In this document: one piece after another, positions 46,321 through 57,099 of the stretch
How positions within the stretch are numbered: position 1 is the first letter of the stretch
Layout: every line of letters begins with the position of its first letter
Assembly: GCA_032622095.1 (NCBI GenBank)
Contig: CP136066.1
Span: 229,840,961 to 229,904,960 of the forward strand
Reading direction: 5' to 3'
DNA: 64,000 nucleotides
Source: Siphonodentalium dalli
Lineage: Eukaryota > Mollusca > Scaphopoda > Gadilida > Siphonodentaliidae
Translations under genes and position numbers: made by a program
Notes under the pieces: generated by a model
Databases searched by the model: none
The model's input: only the letters and a program-made list of their open reading frames with translations
What the model was told of the DNA's origin: nothing

Positions 46321-46326
46321 AATAAA
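46321..46326 (+). promoter_or_regulatory. AATAAA polyadenylation signal candidate
   Basis: The hexamer occurs 10 bases after the in-frame TAA that would end the 45910 exon if it is read through (46308-46310). This supports a possible short-3'-UTR terminal exon. The surroundings are AT-rich, so a chance hit is possible. Confidence 0.35.
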
Positions 46327-46930
46327 ATTTATTTAAAGTAGGATGTAAAGACGTAGTATAAAACACAAATCCCTATGAGCTTTTAACATAACGGAAGATA
46401 GCATGCTGCTGTTTCTTAACCTCCTTTAAAACCAGAACCTTTCCTTTTGAATACATGGTTACAAATGAGTACATGTGGTAATTACCAGTAATTTATTTAT
46501 TTTACCAGCTCGGCGAGTGAATTTCATTACAACTACGTACGATCTCTTGATTGTACATATCTTGCTATCGAAATTAATATGACAAAGTTCATTATATCAT
46601 TTGTTTAATTTGAAAGGAACCGTGAACGAAGCTTGGTAACGCTATTATATACATATATATATAGAGACCTTTCGCAAAATCACTATTACGATTAAGGATA
46701 GGATATATTGTCCTAGTAAGGTGGTCACCATCACAAATCACATACGATGGTTAATTTGTGAGACGGCATATGCCCCACTTTAATCAGATAAGCATATATT
46801 TGATGGAAAAGTTAATATGTGTCTCTTTCAGATCCCATGTACTTATCAATGTGTTATACACCACACGGATACTGTTAGAGCGTCCACAAACAGTACCAGT
46901 GGCACATCCTTGACACATGCACATAATTAA

Positions 46931-47444
46931 CCCTTTGAGTGCCAGGTCCGATTTTTTCAACCCATATACCCTGTGCCAATACATTCTCTTATATATGCGA
47001 GTCGACCTTAGGTCGCCTCGCATATATAAGAGAATGCATTGTCCTAACAATTTTTCATCATTTGTTATTTTTTTTTACAATTTTTTACAATTTTAATAAT
47101 TGTTTCTTATATTCTTTAACAGACTTATTTTGTAGGCTTAGGGCCAGGGAATCTTACGTTTTTCATGGGCATCAAAATTATTACTATGAATACTTGGTGA
47201 TAGTTTTGAGTTATAACATGCCCTATAGCATGCTTAAGCATACCCAAAACAAATTCAACCAAAAGACAAAAAAAATCTTTATTTTTTTTTGTTTATGTTT
47301 TTTTAGGGCCGATTTTACAGAACTAGCTTTCGGTTATTAAAGTGGAACCCGTTAAATTCAAGATGGCGCCCTGTTATGGCCGCCGTTTTTCAGACGGGTC
47401 ACTAAATCAGTTTGATGCAAATTATAGTGATGACACTCAAAGAG
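46931..47444 (+). mobile_element. TTAA-flanked MITE, divergent subfamily with one palindrome (514 bp)
   Basis: TTAA lies on both sides (46927-46930 and 47445-47448). Termini ccctttgagtg and cactcaaagag are inverted with one mismatch. It contains one module of the same palindrome as the ccctttaccc MITEs (gccaatacattctcttatat ... atataagagaatgcattg) at about 46976-47042, but the rest is unrelated. Two TTAA families therefore share a palindrome cassette. Confidence 0.7.
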
Positions 47445-47613
47445 TTAAACTGCGTGGGGTATATTTCGTCTTATATAAGAACCCCAGTGCGTACTAATCG
47501 TATTGCTGGCCCTATAGTGGTAGGATAGTGTCCATATTCGTAATCGTAATCGTGATTTTGCGAAAGGTATCTCATATCTTCTCTATCTTAACTCCGTCGT
47601 TGTTTCCTTGCAG

Positions 47614-47649
47614 AGGTTATCATGCAGGGCAGTTTACCATTTGGATCAG
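47614..47649 (+). CDS. 36-nt microexon of the modular secreted-protein gene (phase 1-1)
   Basis: A strong acceptor (ccgtcgttgtttccttgcag) and donor gtgggt bound a 36-nt exon reading EVIMQGSLPFGS with the carried G, plus a trailing G. It follows the 125-codon exon by 1.33 kb, which implies that the weak gtttgt donor of that exon is used in at least some transcripts. If the large exon is terminal, this exon belongs to an alternative transcript or another gene of the same family. Confidence 0.5.
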
Positions 47650-47764
47650 GTGGGTGACCGCTGCATTTATGTTATCCGCGCTAACGCTGCGCATGCGCAA
47701 TGCCATTTATATGCTGCGATCACCGCACTTGCTTCCTAATGGCATACTGCTCAACTAACATCAC

Positions 47765-48275
47765 TAAGTAATGGTTAGAGCACAGATCCTCTACAGTGTA
47801 CTAGCAGCTAATCGTTAGTGTGTTAAGTAATGGTTAGAGCACAAGAATTGTTTTAATCAATCGAGTCGAAGACGAGATTTATTCTGGTAAAGAACTATTT
47901 GCGTGCTCTGACCAACTTAGAGAACAATTGATTCCACCCACATAATTCAATCAACTGGAAATGTGCCGTTGAGCGTGTTTTGACCAAGAGCACAATCCGT
48001 GCGCTGGCCGCGATTGGACACAATAGCCGGTTAGCCACGCCCAACAACGTGATTAACATGAACTGATATATCGCCGTTCGAATGTGATTAGGTATGTCCG
48101 AAACAACACGGACTGGTCCTAATTTGTAACGCCCGTACGATTTGTCTGTTATGAGTTGAGTGTGCCTAACAATGGGATAATCACTGAACGATTCCTTCAC
48201 CATGCAGCCGTGGGAATTTGTGTGCTTTACCAATAATCAGGGAACCATTGCAACAATAGGATTGTGCTCTAATGT
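47765..48275. repeat. possible TIR element with gttagagcacaa/ttgtgctctaa ends
   Basis: taatggttagagcacaagaa at about 47828 is mirrored by ggattgtgctctaatg at about 48259. A second direct copy of taatggttagagcaca lies at 47769. The interior has no domain-bearing frame. Assignment is tentative. Confidence 0.35.
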
Positions 48276-48717
48276 ATAGCGCGATGTGTGACGCGTGATG
48301 ATCACGTGACGTTTTATTCTCCGCTATGTCACTTGAGCAGATGTATGCATCCATTCATATTCATTATTAAGTATAGGACAGACAGCAACCATAACACACC
48401 ATATGTCACCTTGTGCATATGTTATGTTCGTCATCAACATTGTATTTGATAAAATGGTAATGGGAGAGGGGCGATGTAAGTTGTCAAAATTGGTGCCCCG
48501 AACAAAATATGGTTAATACAAAATAAAAAAAATATTCATTCATACTTCCATAAAAACTTCATGCCCTCATTACTTCAGTCACCATCATATCAATCCACCA
48601 ACCCTCTGTTCTTTCTGTCAACTTGATTCGCAATTACTTAAGGCTCGCCTTTCGATTTGTAAGTCCTAGATGCAGGCTTGCCTAAAATTCACTTTTGGGA
48701 ATTGTGATTAACATGCA

Positions 48718-48797
48718 AACAACATGGTAATTATAATGAAAATGAGTTTATGACTTGAGTCATGAACTCATTTTCAATATAATTACCGTGTTGTTTC
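48718..48797. repeat. palindromic hairpin, ~80 bp
   Basis: aacaacatggtaattataat and gaaaatgagttta at the left mirror tgaactcattttc and aatataattaccgtgttgtt at the right, around gacttgagtcat. It is a near-perfect palindrome of MITE size. Confidence 0.7.
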
Positions 48798-48799
48798 CA

Positions 48800-48935
48800 T
48801 CGTTCGTAGAGCACATGAGTGTATTTTTCACTAATCTATTGCTCAAATTCATTCAGTTGTTATCCATATATTCTGTGGAGTATAAAATGAGATGGTCCCA
48901 TAAGTTGCCGGATTTAGTGCACAGTGCCCCTTTAA
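48800..48935 (-). repeat. dispersed repeat, copy b (relative of 39885-40015)
   Basis: Reverse-orientation relative of the block at 39885-40015, adjoining the hairpin above. It ends near tgcacagtgccccttt. Confidence 0.5.
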
Positions 48936-49129
48936 ACGCAACCTTTGTTTCTATCGAATGAATGTTTGTTAACTTAACGCCGCAACTAAGCATGGCACAG
49001 AGTAATTTAGGTAACAAAATTATATACATGAAAACAAAGTAATATAGGTAACATAATACATCATTTACAAAAACGGGAGCACTGTTGTATGGCTTGCCAT
49101 TTTCTGAGGCAGAGGAGTGCTTATATACC

Positions 49130-49456
49130 AGTATTATCATCATCATGTTTTGATCGTCATCGTATTATCGTCTCTGTCAGCACCACCACCGTCATAGTCA
49201 TTATCATCATCATAAATATCATCATCATAAATTATTCAAGTACCATAATCATCATAATCGTCATAATAGTAATTTTCACTATCAATGAAACGCGATCGTC
49301 ATCATCATTCATCGCAATCTTTACTATGTATTGACGTAATAGCTGTCGCCGCCGTCATCGTCGTCACATAGCTGTCACCACCGTCATCGTCGTCATCATA
49401 TAGCTGTAACCACCGTCATCATCATATAGCTGTCACCACCATCATCGGCATCATAT
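49130..49456 (+). repeat. (atc)n-type microsatellite and agctgtcaccaccgtcatcg minisatellite
   Basis: Runs of atcatcatcat, gtcatcatcg and tcataat are followed by about four units of atagctgtcaccaccgtcat, then cgtcgtcatcat. Frames through it are repeat artefacts. Confidence 0.85.
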
Positions 49457-49799
49457 AGTAAAATTGCCGCTGTCGATTTACTTAGTTTATAACGATAACC
49501 TTACAACCCAGCTTAACAAAATTGGAAAATTGCTTTAATACAATTGGGTCAGTACTCGTGAATAATTTCACTAAATTAATGAAGTCGGTTCCTTGGGAAC
49601 GTTTCTGGTAGATATGTTCGTCTTCAATGTATGAATTCGGTGAATCCACAGTTTCTTTGGTGCATCTTTCCCCCTTTATATCCGGACGCCCCTTGCATGT
49701 TTCCAAGCACATTTATTCTCCATCTTAGTTGCCACAGCAAACTACTTACGCTCTTAGAACAAATGTGTGTAAATTCCACACAATATGTGTTGTATTTTA

Positions 49800-50140
49800 T
49801 CTTTAAAAAAATTGTGTAGAAATGACAAATGTTTTATTTGAGACACTAACCTCGCAAATGCTACCATATTCAAAATCTGGCAGAAGCTTTAAAACTTTGT
49901 GCTATACAATTATCTGCTGTTCAGCTTTGACACAACCACAGTGTAAAAACATTGTTAAAGCTGCTGCCAATTTTGTATTCTGTTTTAGTCTTTACGAGTT
50001 GTGGGTTTACAGTAAATCAGATCTCATCTAATAACTATGATACACTCACATTACCATTCATATTCAATTTTGAGGAAATTCCACCGACATATATATGGCA
50101 TGTGTCATTTCTACACAATTTTGTTTAAGATAAAATATAA
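49800..50140. repeat. dispersed repeat with inverted ends (relative at 59460-59730)
   Basis: aaattgtgtagaaatgacaa at the left is mirrored by tgtcatttctacacaatttt near 50104, so the piece is a foldback. Blocks tttgagacactaacctcgca, aatctggcagaagctttaaa and cacagtgtaaaaac correspond to 59600-59720, and ttcctcaaaattg/cgacatatat words correspond to 59490-59560. No gene from 50141 to 50998. Confidence 0.55.
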
Positions 50141-50998
50141 TACATAATAGAATTTATACACTATTGTTCTAAGAGTGGTACGCACAGAGAAGCAATACAG
50201 TTTTATTGTTTTCCATATTTACCTTTTGTCAGATCGTGTATTTCCTTTGGGCAAATGATTCCTTGGCTAATTCTGGTGTAGACTGTCATTGAATATTCAG
50301 TCCAATAGATACAGCAATACTTGGCTCGACATTCAACCAGTTCGATTTATCGAGGCTATATGTATATTATATTTATTGATATGTGTTTTGCTGTCGCATG
50401 ACCCTGTGCCTTTCGTTCACTATACTGTTGCTGTATTGAATAATCGCATAGGACGGTGTTATCTGTCGGATCAAGCCGGGTTTCGTTCGACAAAATCGTG
50501 AGTCTCAAATATCCGCCATTTTTATCATCTAATAAATAATTTATGTCACCAATCACGCCCAAAGTAAACTTAATATCATGGCCGTGTCCGAGAAATTGAC
50601 AAATACATCAGTTTATTGAAACTTGTTATACATATACATGTACATACCAGTTAGTAGTCAACTATACCAACCATTTTTTCTTACAAAATATAATTCGGTA
50701 AGCGATTGTCTGCATCTCTCGATATCTTATTATGCATGTAATATTTTGTCGATCTAAAATAACATGATGCGTTATACAGAAACGACAGATTCGATCATCA
50801 ACATAAATCAATTCTCGCACACCATCAGACATATACTAACAATCCACAAATAACCACAACGACATGATAATCTACAAGACACACATGGATACTATTCGTT
50901 AAAGGGGGTTGACAGGAAGATAACCTCAAGCAAAGGCCATGTTAATCCCGGCAGGAAGACAAAATATATGATCATATATGTCCATTATTTTCTGTTAA

Positions 50999-51389
50999 CC
51001 CTTTACCCGACGAACCGGCCAAAACCGGCCAAATAAAGCTTCAACAGCCTAAAATATCTTCGGTCTGTCTCAATAAAACCATACAAATATGGATATCATT
51101 GGAACCGGCTCCTTGACCACATTGTGATAGTTACAGTTATGCCCTGTGCCAATGCATTCTCTTATATATGCGAGTCGACCATAGGTCGCCTCGCATATAT
51201 AAGAGAATGCATTGGCCTAAAAAAAATCTTTTTTTAACACTTTTTACCATTTTTTCTTACATTCTTTAACAATTTTATAACTTTTAATGTGTTAAGCCAA
51301 TGCATTCTCTTATATATGCGAGGCGACCTATGGTCGACTCGCATATATAAGAGAATGCATTGGCACAGGGCCCTTCTGTTGGGTAAGGG
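50999..51389 (+). mobile_element. piggyBac-like MITE with paired palindromes, copy 2 (391 bp)
   Basis: Flanked by TTAA at 50995-50998 and 51390-51393. Ends ccctttacccgacgaa and ctgttgggtaaggg. Both gccaatgcattctcttatat palindromes are intact in opposite orientation, with a poly-T spacer between them. After the left end come ccggccaaaaccggccaa and gcttcaacagcctaaaatat, shared with copies 3 and 4. Confidence 0.88.
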
Positions 51390-51539
51390 TTAAATTGCAT
51401 TCTGACAAATTAATTATATATCTGCATGGTTGATAGAAGCTGGCTACTTAATAGTCCAGGAGATCTGGAGGTAGTGTTGCTCATATTGACGGACAAGCTG
51501 TGACCATGTTATTTTTAATGTTTTATGTATGGTAATGAA

Positions 51540-51830
51540 GAAAAATCATGATAGCAAGAACAAATTTGTAGCCTTCTTTGTTTTTTTTTTCGATTTTTTG
51601 GGCATTTTTCGACATTTTAAGCCCAAAATTTTCATTTTTTTTCCAATGTGTAAAGATTTCATTTTAGTATGATTTTGGTGATTAAGTTGAATAGTAATTG
51701 TGTTAATAATGTTAAATAACTAATTGTGCTAAAAAAAATTGAAGAATTTCAATGTTTTTTTTTTTTAAATTACTAGTTTTTTTTTTACTTTTTTACGCAA
51801 AATCGTCCAAATTGCAAACATTTCATTGAA
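51540..51830. other. A/T homopolymer-rich low-complexity region
   Basis: Long T runs (tttttttttt) and A runs with no open frames and no paired ends. Nothing else was seen here. Confidence 0.6.
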
Positions 51831-51884
51831 AGCTCAATAATCTATCTAGAAGCTGATGCTTTATTCCTGGTGTTGATATTCTTG

Positions 51885-52450
51885 ATTTCAGCAATGTCCG
51901 CCACTAACCTCGTGTTAGCGCTTTCTTTCGATGTGGAAATATCTTCATTTAATTCTGGATTTATCGTAGGCTATTTTGATCGATGCTTTATATTGAGACA
52001 ACACTAAGTGTAACGCATCGCGTACTAACTAACTGGTTGGTCGCATGCTTTCACTTATAAACCCACTGCTTTGATTGATTCCGATTGTCGTTGTCTAACT
52101 GAAGATAGTCTATGTTAAGTGGATGATTCGTCGAAAAGCTCTCTAGGACAATGCACGAGAACAGCTCTGACCCAAAACGATGCATGGGCAATGTGGTTCG
52201 ATTCAAATTGTATGCAATCAACATTTTTGGTAAATATATGTTGTATATTAGATACAATAAGCATTGCAATTTAAGGCAGAGACACAAATATTTTGACCAC
52301 GACCAGCGATCGACCAATCAGCAACTCGAACTCGTCCTAATCCTTTCTTTCGATGTGAACAGATGTCATTTTCTTCTGGATTGTTCGAAGGCTATGCCGC
52401 TCACTTCTTGCTATGGGCGAATACTAATTATAATTGTTCTACCAATTGTG
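51885..52450. repeat. diverged direct repeat with tttctttcgatgtg blocks
   Basis: ctttctttcgatgtggaaat, cattt(a/-)attctggatttatcg and aggctat at 51930-51975 recur as cctttctttcgatgtgaaca, tcttctggattgttcg and aaggctatg at 52340-52395. This is probably two fragments of one old element. The small ORFs show nothing recognisable. Confidence 0.4.
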
Positions 52451-52484
52451 CAGTCGCTGTATATTAAGTAATTCCATTGTTGAA

Positions 52485-55455
52485 AGTAGGTTATTTTCAG
52501 TTAATATTTAACCCTTTACCCAACAAACCGGCCAAAACCGGCCAAATAAAGCTTCAACAGCCTAAAATATCTCCGGCCTGTCTCAATAGAACCATACAAA
52601 TATGGATATCATTGGAACCGGCTCCTTGACCACATTGTGATAGTTACGGTTATGCCCTGTGCCAATGCATTCTCTTATATATGCGAGTCGACCATAGGTC
52701 GCCTCGCATATATAAGAGAATACATTGGCCTAACAAAAATCTTTTTTTAACACTTTTTACCATTTTTTCTTACATTCTTTAACAATTTTATAATTTTTAA
52801 TGTGTTAAGCCAATGCATTCTCTTATATATGCGAGGCGACCTATGGTCGACTCGCATATATAAGAGAATGCATTGGCACAGGGCCGTTCTGTTGGGTAAA
52901 GGGTTAATATGTCGTTCCCTGTGATAACTCGATCAGGAGATTATAATGCTATCAATGGTATGATTGAGTAGGTTATTTTCAGTTAATATTTAATATGTCG
53001 TTCCCTGTGATAACTCGATCAGGAGATTATAATGCTATCAATGGTATGATTGAGTAGGTTATTTTCAGTTAATATTTAATATGTCGTTCCCTGTGATATA
53101 ACTCGATCAGGAGATTATAATGCTATCAATGGTATGATTGAGTAGGTTATTTTCAGTTAATATTTAATATGTCGTTCCCTGTGATATAACTCGATCAGGA
53201 GATTATAATGCTATCAATGGTATGATTGAGTAGGTTATTTTCAGTTAATATTTAATATGTCGTTCCCTTTGATAACTCGATCAGGAGATTATAATGCTAT
53301 CAATGGTATGATTGATCATTTAATATGTCGTTCCGTGCGATATAACTCGATCAGGAGATTATAATGCTATCAATGGTATGATAGATCATTCCCTGTGATA
53401 TAACTCGATCAGGAGATTATAATGCTATCAATGGTATGATTGATCATTTAATATGTCGTTCCCTGTGATAACTCGATCAGGAGATTATAATGCTATCAAT
53501 GGTATGATTGATCATTTAATATGTCGTTCCCTGTGATAACTCGATCAGGAGATTATAATGCTATCAATGGTATGATTGATCATTTAATATGACGTTCCCT
53601 GTGATAACTCGATCAGGAGATTATAATGCTATCAATGGTATGATTGATCATTTAATATGTCGTTCCCTGTGATAACTCGATCAGGAGATTATAATGCTAT
53701 CAATGGTATGATTGATCATTTAATATGTCGTTCCCTGTGATAACTCGATCAGGAGATTATAATGCTATCAATGGTATGATTGATCATTTAATATGTCGTT
53801 CCCTGTGATAACTCGATCAGGAGATTATAATGCTATCAATGGTATGATTGATCATTTAATATGTCGTTCCCTGTGATAACTCGATCAGGAGATTATAATG
53901 CTATCAATGGTATGATTGATCATTTAATATGTCGTTCCCTGTGATAACTCGATCAGGAGATTATAATGCTATCAATGGTATGATTGATCATTTAATATGT
54001 CGTTCCCTGTGATAACTCGATCAGGAGATTATAATGCTATCAATGGTATGATTGATCATTTAATATGTCGTTCCCTGTGATAACTCGATCAGGAGATTAT
54101 AATGCTATCAATGGTATGATTGAGTAGGTTATTTTCAGTTAATATTTAATATATCGTTCCCTGTGATAACTCGATCAGGAGATTATAATGCTATCAATGG
54201 TATGATTGTTCCCTGTGATAACTCGATCAGGAGATTATAATGCTATCAATGGTATGATTGTTCCCTGTGATAACTCGATCAGGAGATTATAATGCTATCA
54301 ATGGTATGATTGTTCCCTGTGATAACTCGATCAGGAGATTATAATGCTATCAATGGTATGTCGTTCCCTGTGATAACTCGATCAGGAGATTATAATGCTA
54401 TCAATGGTATGATTGTTCCCTGTGATAACTCGATCAGGAGATTATAATGCTATCAATGGTATGATATAACTCGATCAGGAGATTATAATGCTATCAATGG
54501 TATGATATAACTCGATCAGGAGATTATAATGCTATCAATGGTATGATTAATATGTCGTTCCCTGTGATAACTCGATCAGGAGATTATAATGCTATCAATG
54601 GTATGATTGACTCGATCAGGAGATTATAATGCTATCAATGGTATGATTGTTCCCTGTGATATAACTCGATCAGGAGATTATAATGCTATCAATGGTATGA
54701 TTGTTCCCTGTGATATAACTCGATCAGGAGATTATAATGCTATCAATGGTATGATATAACTCGATCAGGAGATTATAATGCTATCAATGGTATGATATAA
54801 CTCGATCAGGAGATTGTAATGCTATCAATGGTATGATATAACTCGATCAGGAGATTATAATGCTATCAATGGTATGATAATAAGGAGATTATAATGCTAT
54901 CATTGTATGATTGATCATTCGTTATGTCGTTCCCTGTGATAACTCGATCAGGAGATTATAATGCTATCAATGGTATGATAATAAGGAGATTATAATGCTA
55001 TCATGATCATTCGTTATGTCGTTCCCTGTGATAACTCGATCAGGAGATTATAATGCTACCAATGGTATGATAATAAGGAGATTATAATGCTATCATTGTA
55101 TGATTGATCATTCGTTATGTCGTTCCCTGTGATAACTCGATCAGGAGATTATAATGCTATCAATGGTATGATTGATCATTCGTTATGTCGTTCCCTGTGA
55201 TAACTCGATCAGGAGATTATAATGCTATCAATGGTATGATTGATCATTCGTTATGTCGTTCCCTGTGATAACTCGATCAGGAGATTATAATGCTATCAAT
55301 GGTATGATTGATCATTCGTTATGTCGTTCCCTGTGATAACTCGATCAGGAGATTATAATGCTATCAATGGTATGATTGATCATTCGTTATGTCGTTCCCT
55401 GTGATAACTCGATCAGGAGATTATAATGCTATCATTGTATGATTGATCATTCGTT
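52485..55455 (+). repeat. 68-bp-class satellite array, ~42 units
   Basis: The core actcgatcaggagattataa, then tgctatcaatggtatga, repeats about 42 times by my count and is almost invariant. The linker between cores changes in blocks: gagtaggttattttcagtta, then atatttaatatgtc (long form, first units and once near 54120), gatcatttaatatgtcgttc (68-bp form), short forms with no linker at 54190-54880, and a gatcattcgttatgtcgttc form at the 3' end. The near-identity of the cores implies recent expansion. Regular linkers are also conserved, so this is not a CRISPR array. Confidence 0.95.
52512..52903 (+). mobile_element. piggyBac-like MITE with paired palindromes, copy 3 (392 bp), inserted in a satellite unit
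   Basis: Flanked by TTAA at 52508-52511 and 52904-52907. Ends ccctttacccaacaaacc and ctgttgggtaaaggg. The left flank (aggttattttcagttaatat) and right flank (tatgtcgttccctgtgataa) join perfectly as the satellite linker seen uninterrupted at about 52973-53010. The neighbouring repeat unit therefore preserves the empty site and shows that one TTAA was duplicated. Confidence 0.93.
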
Positions 55456-55659
55456 GTGATACTCGATCCTTTTGTGCGAATATCTTATGTTTTGAGACTG
55501 GCTATGCTGACCAAAGCATTTCGTGCATATTATTAATTAGTGGATCACTATTTGCATTCATTCACAATGAGAGCCGATTCTTTTCATACTGACTGTCGTG
55601 TTATATAGTGAGTATATAAGGAATGATCATTCGTTAAAACTTATTCTTCTCTTGATGGA

Positions 55660-56035
55660 ATTTCAATTTGTGTCCCAGTACTTGTCTCCGACGCGAGTGA
55701 ATAAATGTTCTGGATATTTCGTCCATGTTAATATCCTAGTTGTTGTCCGACGCGAGTGTATCAACGTTCTGGATATTTCGTCCATGTTAATACTTATCTC
55801 CGACGCGAATGTATTACTGTTCTAGATATTTCTTCCATGTTAATATTATAGTTATTTTCCGATGCGAGTATATTACTGTTCTATATATTTCTTCCATGTT
55901 AATATTCTAGTCATTTTCCTATGCGAGTATATTACTGTTCTAGATATTTCTTCCATGTTAATATTCTAGTCATTTTCCGATGCGAGTCTATTACTGTTCT
56001 AGATATTCTTCCATGTTAATATTCTAGTTGTTGTA
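55660..56035 (+). repeat. ~60-bp tandem repeat, ~6-7 units
   Basis: Units read tccgacgcgagtgtattact or similar, gttctagatatttcttccat, gttaatattctagtcatttt, with steady divergence along the array. The last unit runs into the acceptor of the 56046 microexon. Confidence 0.85.
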
Positions 56036-56045
56036 TTACCAACAG

Positions 56046-56078
56046 GTGGCTTCGCCGGTGGGTCATTCATGCCTCCAG
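56046..56078 (+). CDS. 33-nt microexon of the modular secreted-protein gene (phase 1-1)
   Basis: The acceptor ttgttgtattaccaacag and donor gtatgt bound a 33-nt exon reading GGFAGGSFMPP with the carried G, plus a trailing G. This is the clearest example of the 11-residue module and ends in PP(G) like the exon at 63095. It sits directly 3' of a 60-bp tandem array. Confidence 0.55.
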
Positions 56079-56299
56079 GTATGTCTTTATATTTATCTTA
56101 TTCTACATAGTTACCCTATGTTAAAGTATGTCATATATTACTATTATTCTACGTAGTTATCCTATGTTAAAGTATGTCTATATATTACTATTATTCTACA
56201 TAGTAATCCTATGTTAAATGCCATCCTCTATCTGACCTGTAGTATATTCCAACTCGCGATTATTACAACTACACATAAGCAGTTAATGATAAATAATCC

Positions 56300-57003
56300 A
56301 AATTAACACTCCTCAATTACTATTTCTTTGGCTTCGGGAGTAAAAGAGTATTTTGATTAGAATCGACGAACTCACCTACGAAAGATCATAGTTATCAGGT
56401 ATGGATTTTTTAAATCTGTTATTTTTTACCACCTGGAATATTTGGTGGCCTAGCAAATATTACACGAGCCGAGCGACATACTCTCAACATTTTGGAAAAG
56501 TTTATTCCAGAGTTAACCCTTTACCCAACAGAAGGGCCCTGTGCCAATGCATTCTCTTATATATGCGAGTCGACCATAGGTCGCCTCGCATATATAAGAG
56601 AATGCATTGGCTTAACACATTAAAAATTATAAAATTGTTAAAGAATGTTTTTTTAGGCCAATGCATTCTCTTATATATGCGAGGCGACCTATGGTCGACT
56701 CGCATATATAAGAGAATGCATTGGCACAGGGCATAACTGTAACTATCACAATGTGGTCAAGGAGCCGGTTCCAATGATATCCATATTTGTATGGTTTTAT
56801 TGAGACAGACCGAAGATATTTTAGGCTGTTGAAGCTTTATTTGGCCGGTTTTGGCCGGTTTGTTGGGTAAAGGGTTAACAGTGGATAGCATTATTTGTTA
56901 TAATTAATCGATTCAGACAACTAAAGCGTCTTTTGAAAAAATGTTGTTGTTGTTATAATCTGGTGATACTGGGACAATCGAATCGCATTGTGCACCTTTA
57001 ATG
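56300..57003. repeat. single arm of the 20828-22136 foldback family, split by a MITE
   Basis: Blocks tttctttggcttcgg, ttttgattagaatcga, tcatagttatcagg, accacctggaatatttggtg, (after the MITE) atagcattatttgttataat, cgattcagacaactaaagcg and gaatcgcattgtgcaccttt follow the order of the right arm at 21700-22136. The copy is interrupted by the MITE at 56517-56874, so the foldback is the older of the two. Confidence 0.65.
56517..56874 (-). mobile_element. piggyBac-like MITE with paired palindromes, copy 4 (358 bp), inverted
   Basis: Flanked by TTAA at 56513-56516 and 56875-56878. Ends ccctttacccaacagaag and tttgttgggtaaaggg. The ccggccaaaaccggcc block is now at the right, so the copy is reversed relative to copies 1-3. 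The spacer between the two palindromes is shortened. Confidence 0.88.
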
Positions 57004-57099
57004 AAACCAACGATACTATGTCTCAGACATGTTTGATATGACGATAGACAAACGTATTTTTTTCTTCAAATACGCATAACGCCATCAACAGTAACATAT

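Noticed and set aside
49089-49334. ORF of 81 codons with Ile-rich repeats.
   Set aside because: It translates an (atc)n microsatellite.
51880-51980. Sequence after cttgatttcag that stays open for ~25 codons.
   Set aside because: The only donor would be in a different phase from the gene, and the block is repeated at 52.3 kb as part of a dispersed repeat.
52920-55455. Regular repeat array that could be taken for a CRISPR array.
   Set aside because: Linkers are themselves repeated, not unique spacers, and the window is clearly eukaryotic.
56401-56736. ORF of 111 codons containing QCILLYMR...RIYKRMHWH motifs, recurring at several places.
   Set aside because: The recurring peptide is the translated palindrome of the TTAA MITE family.
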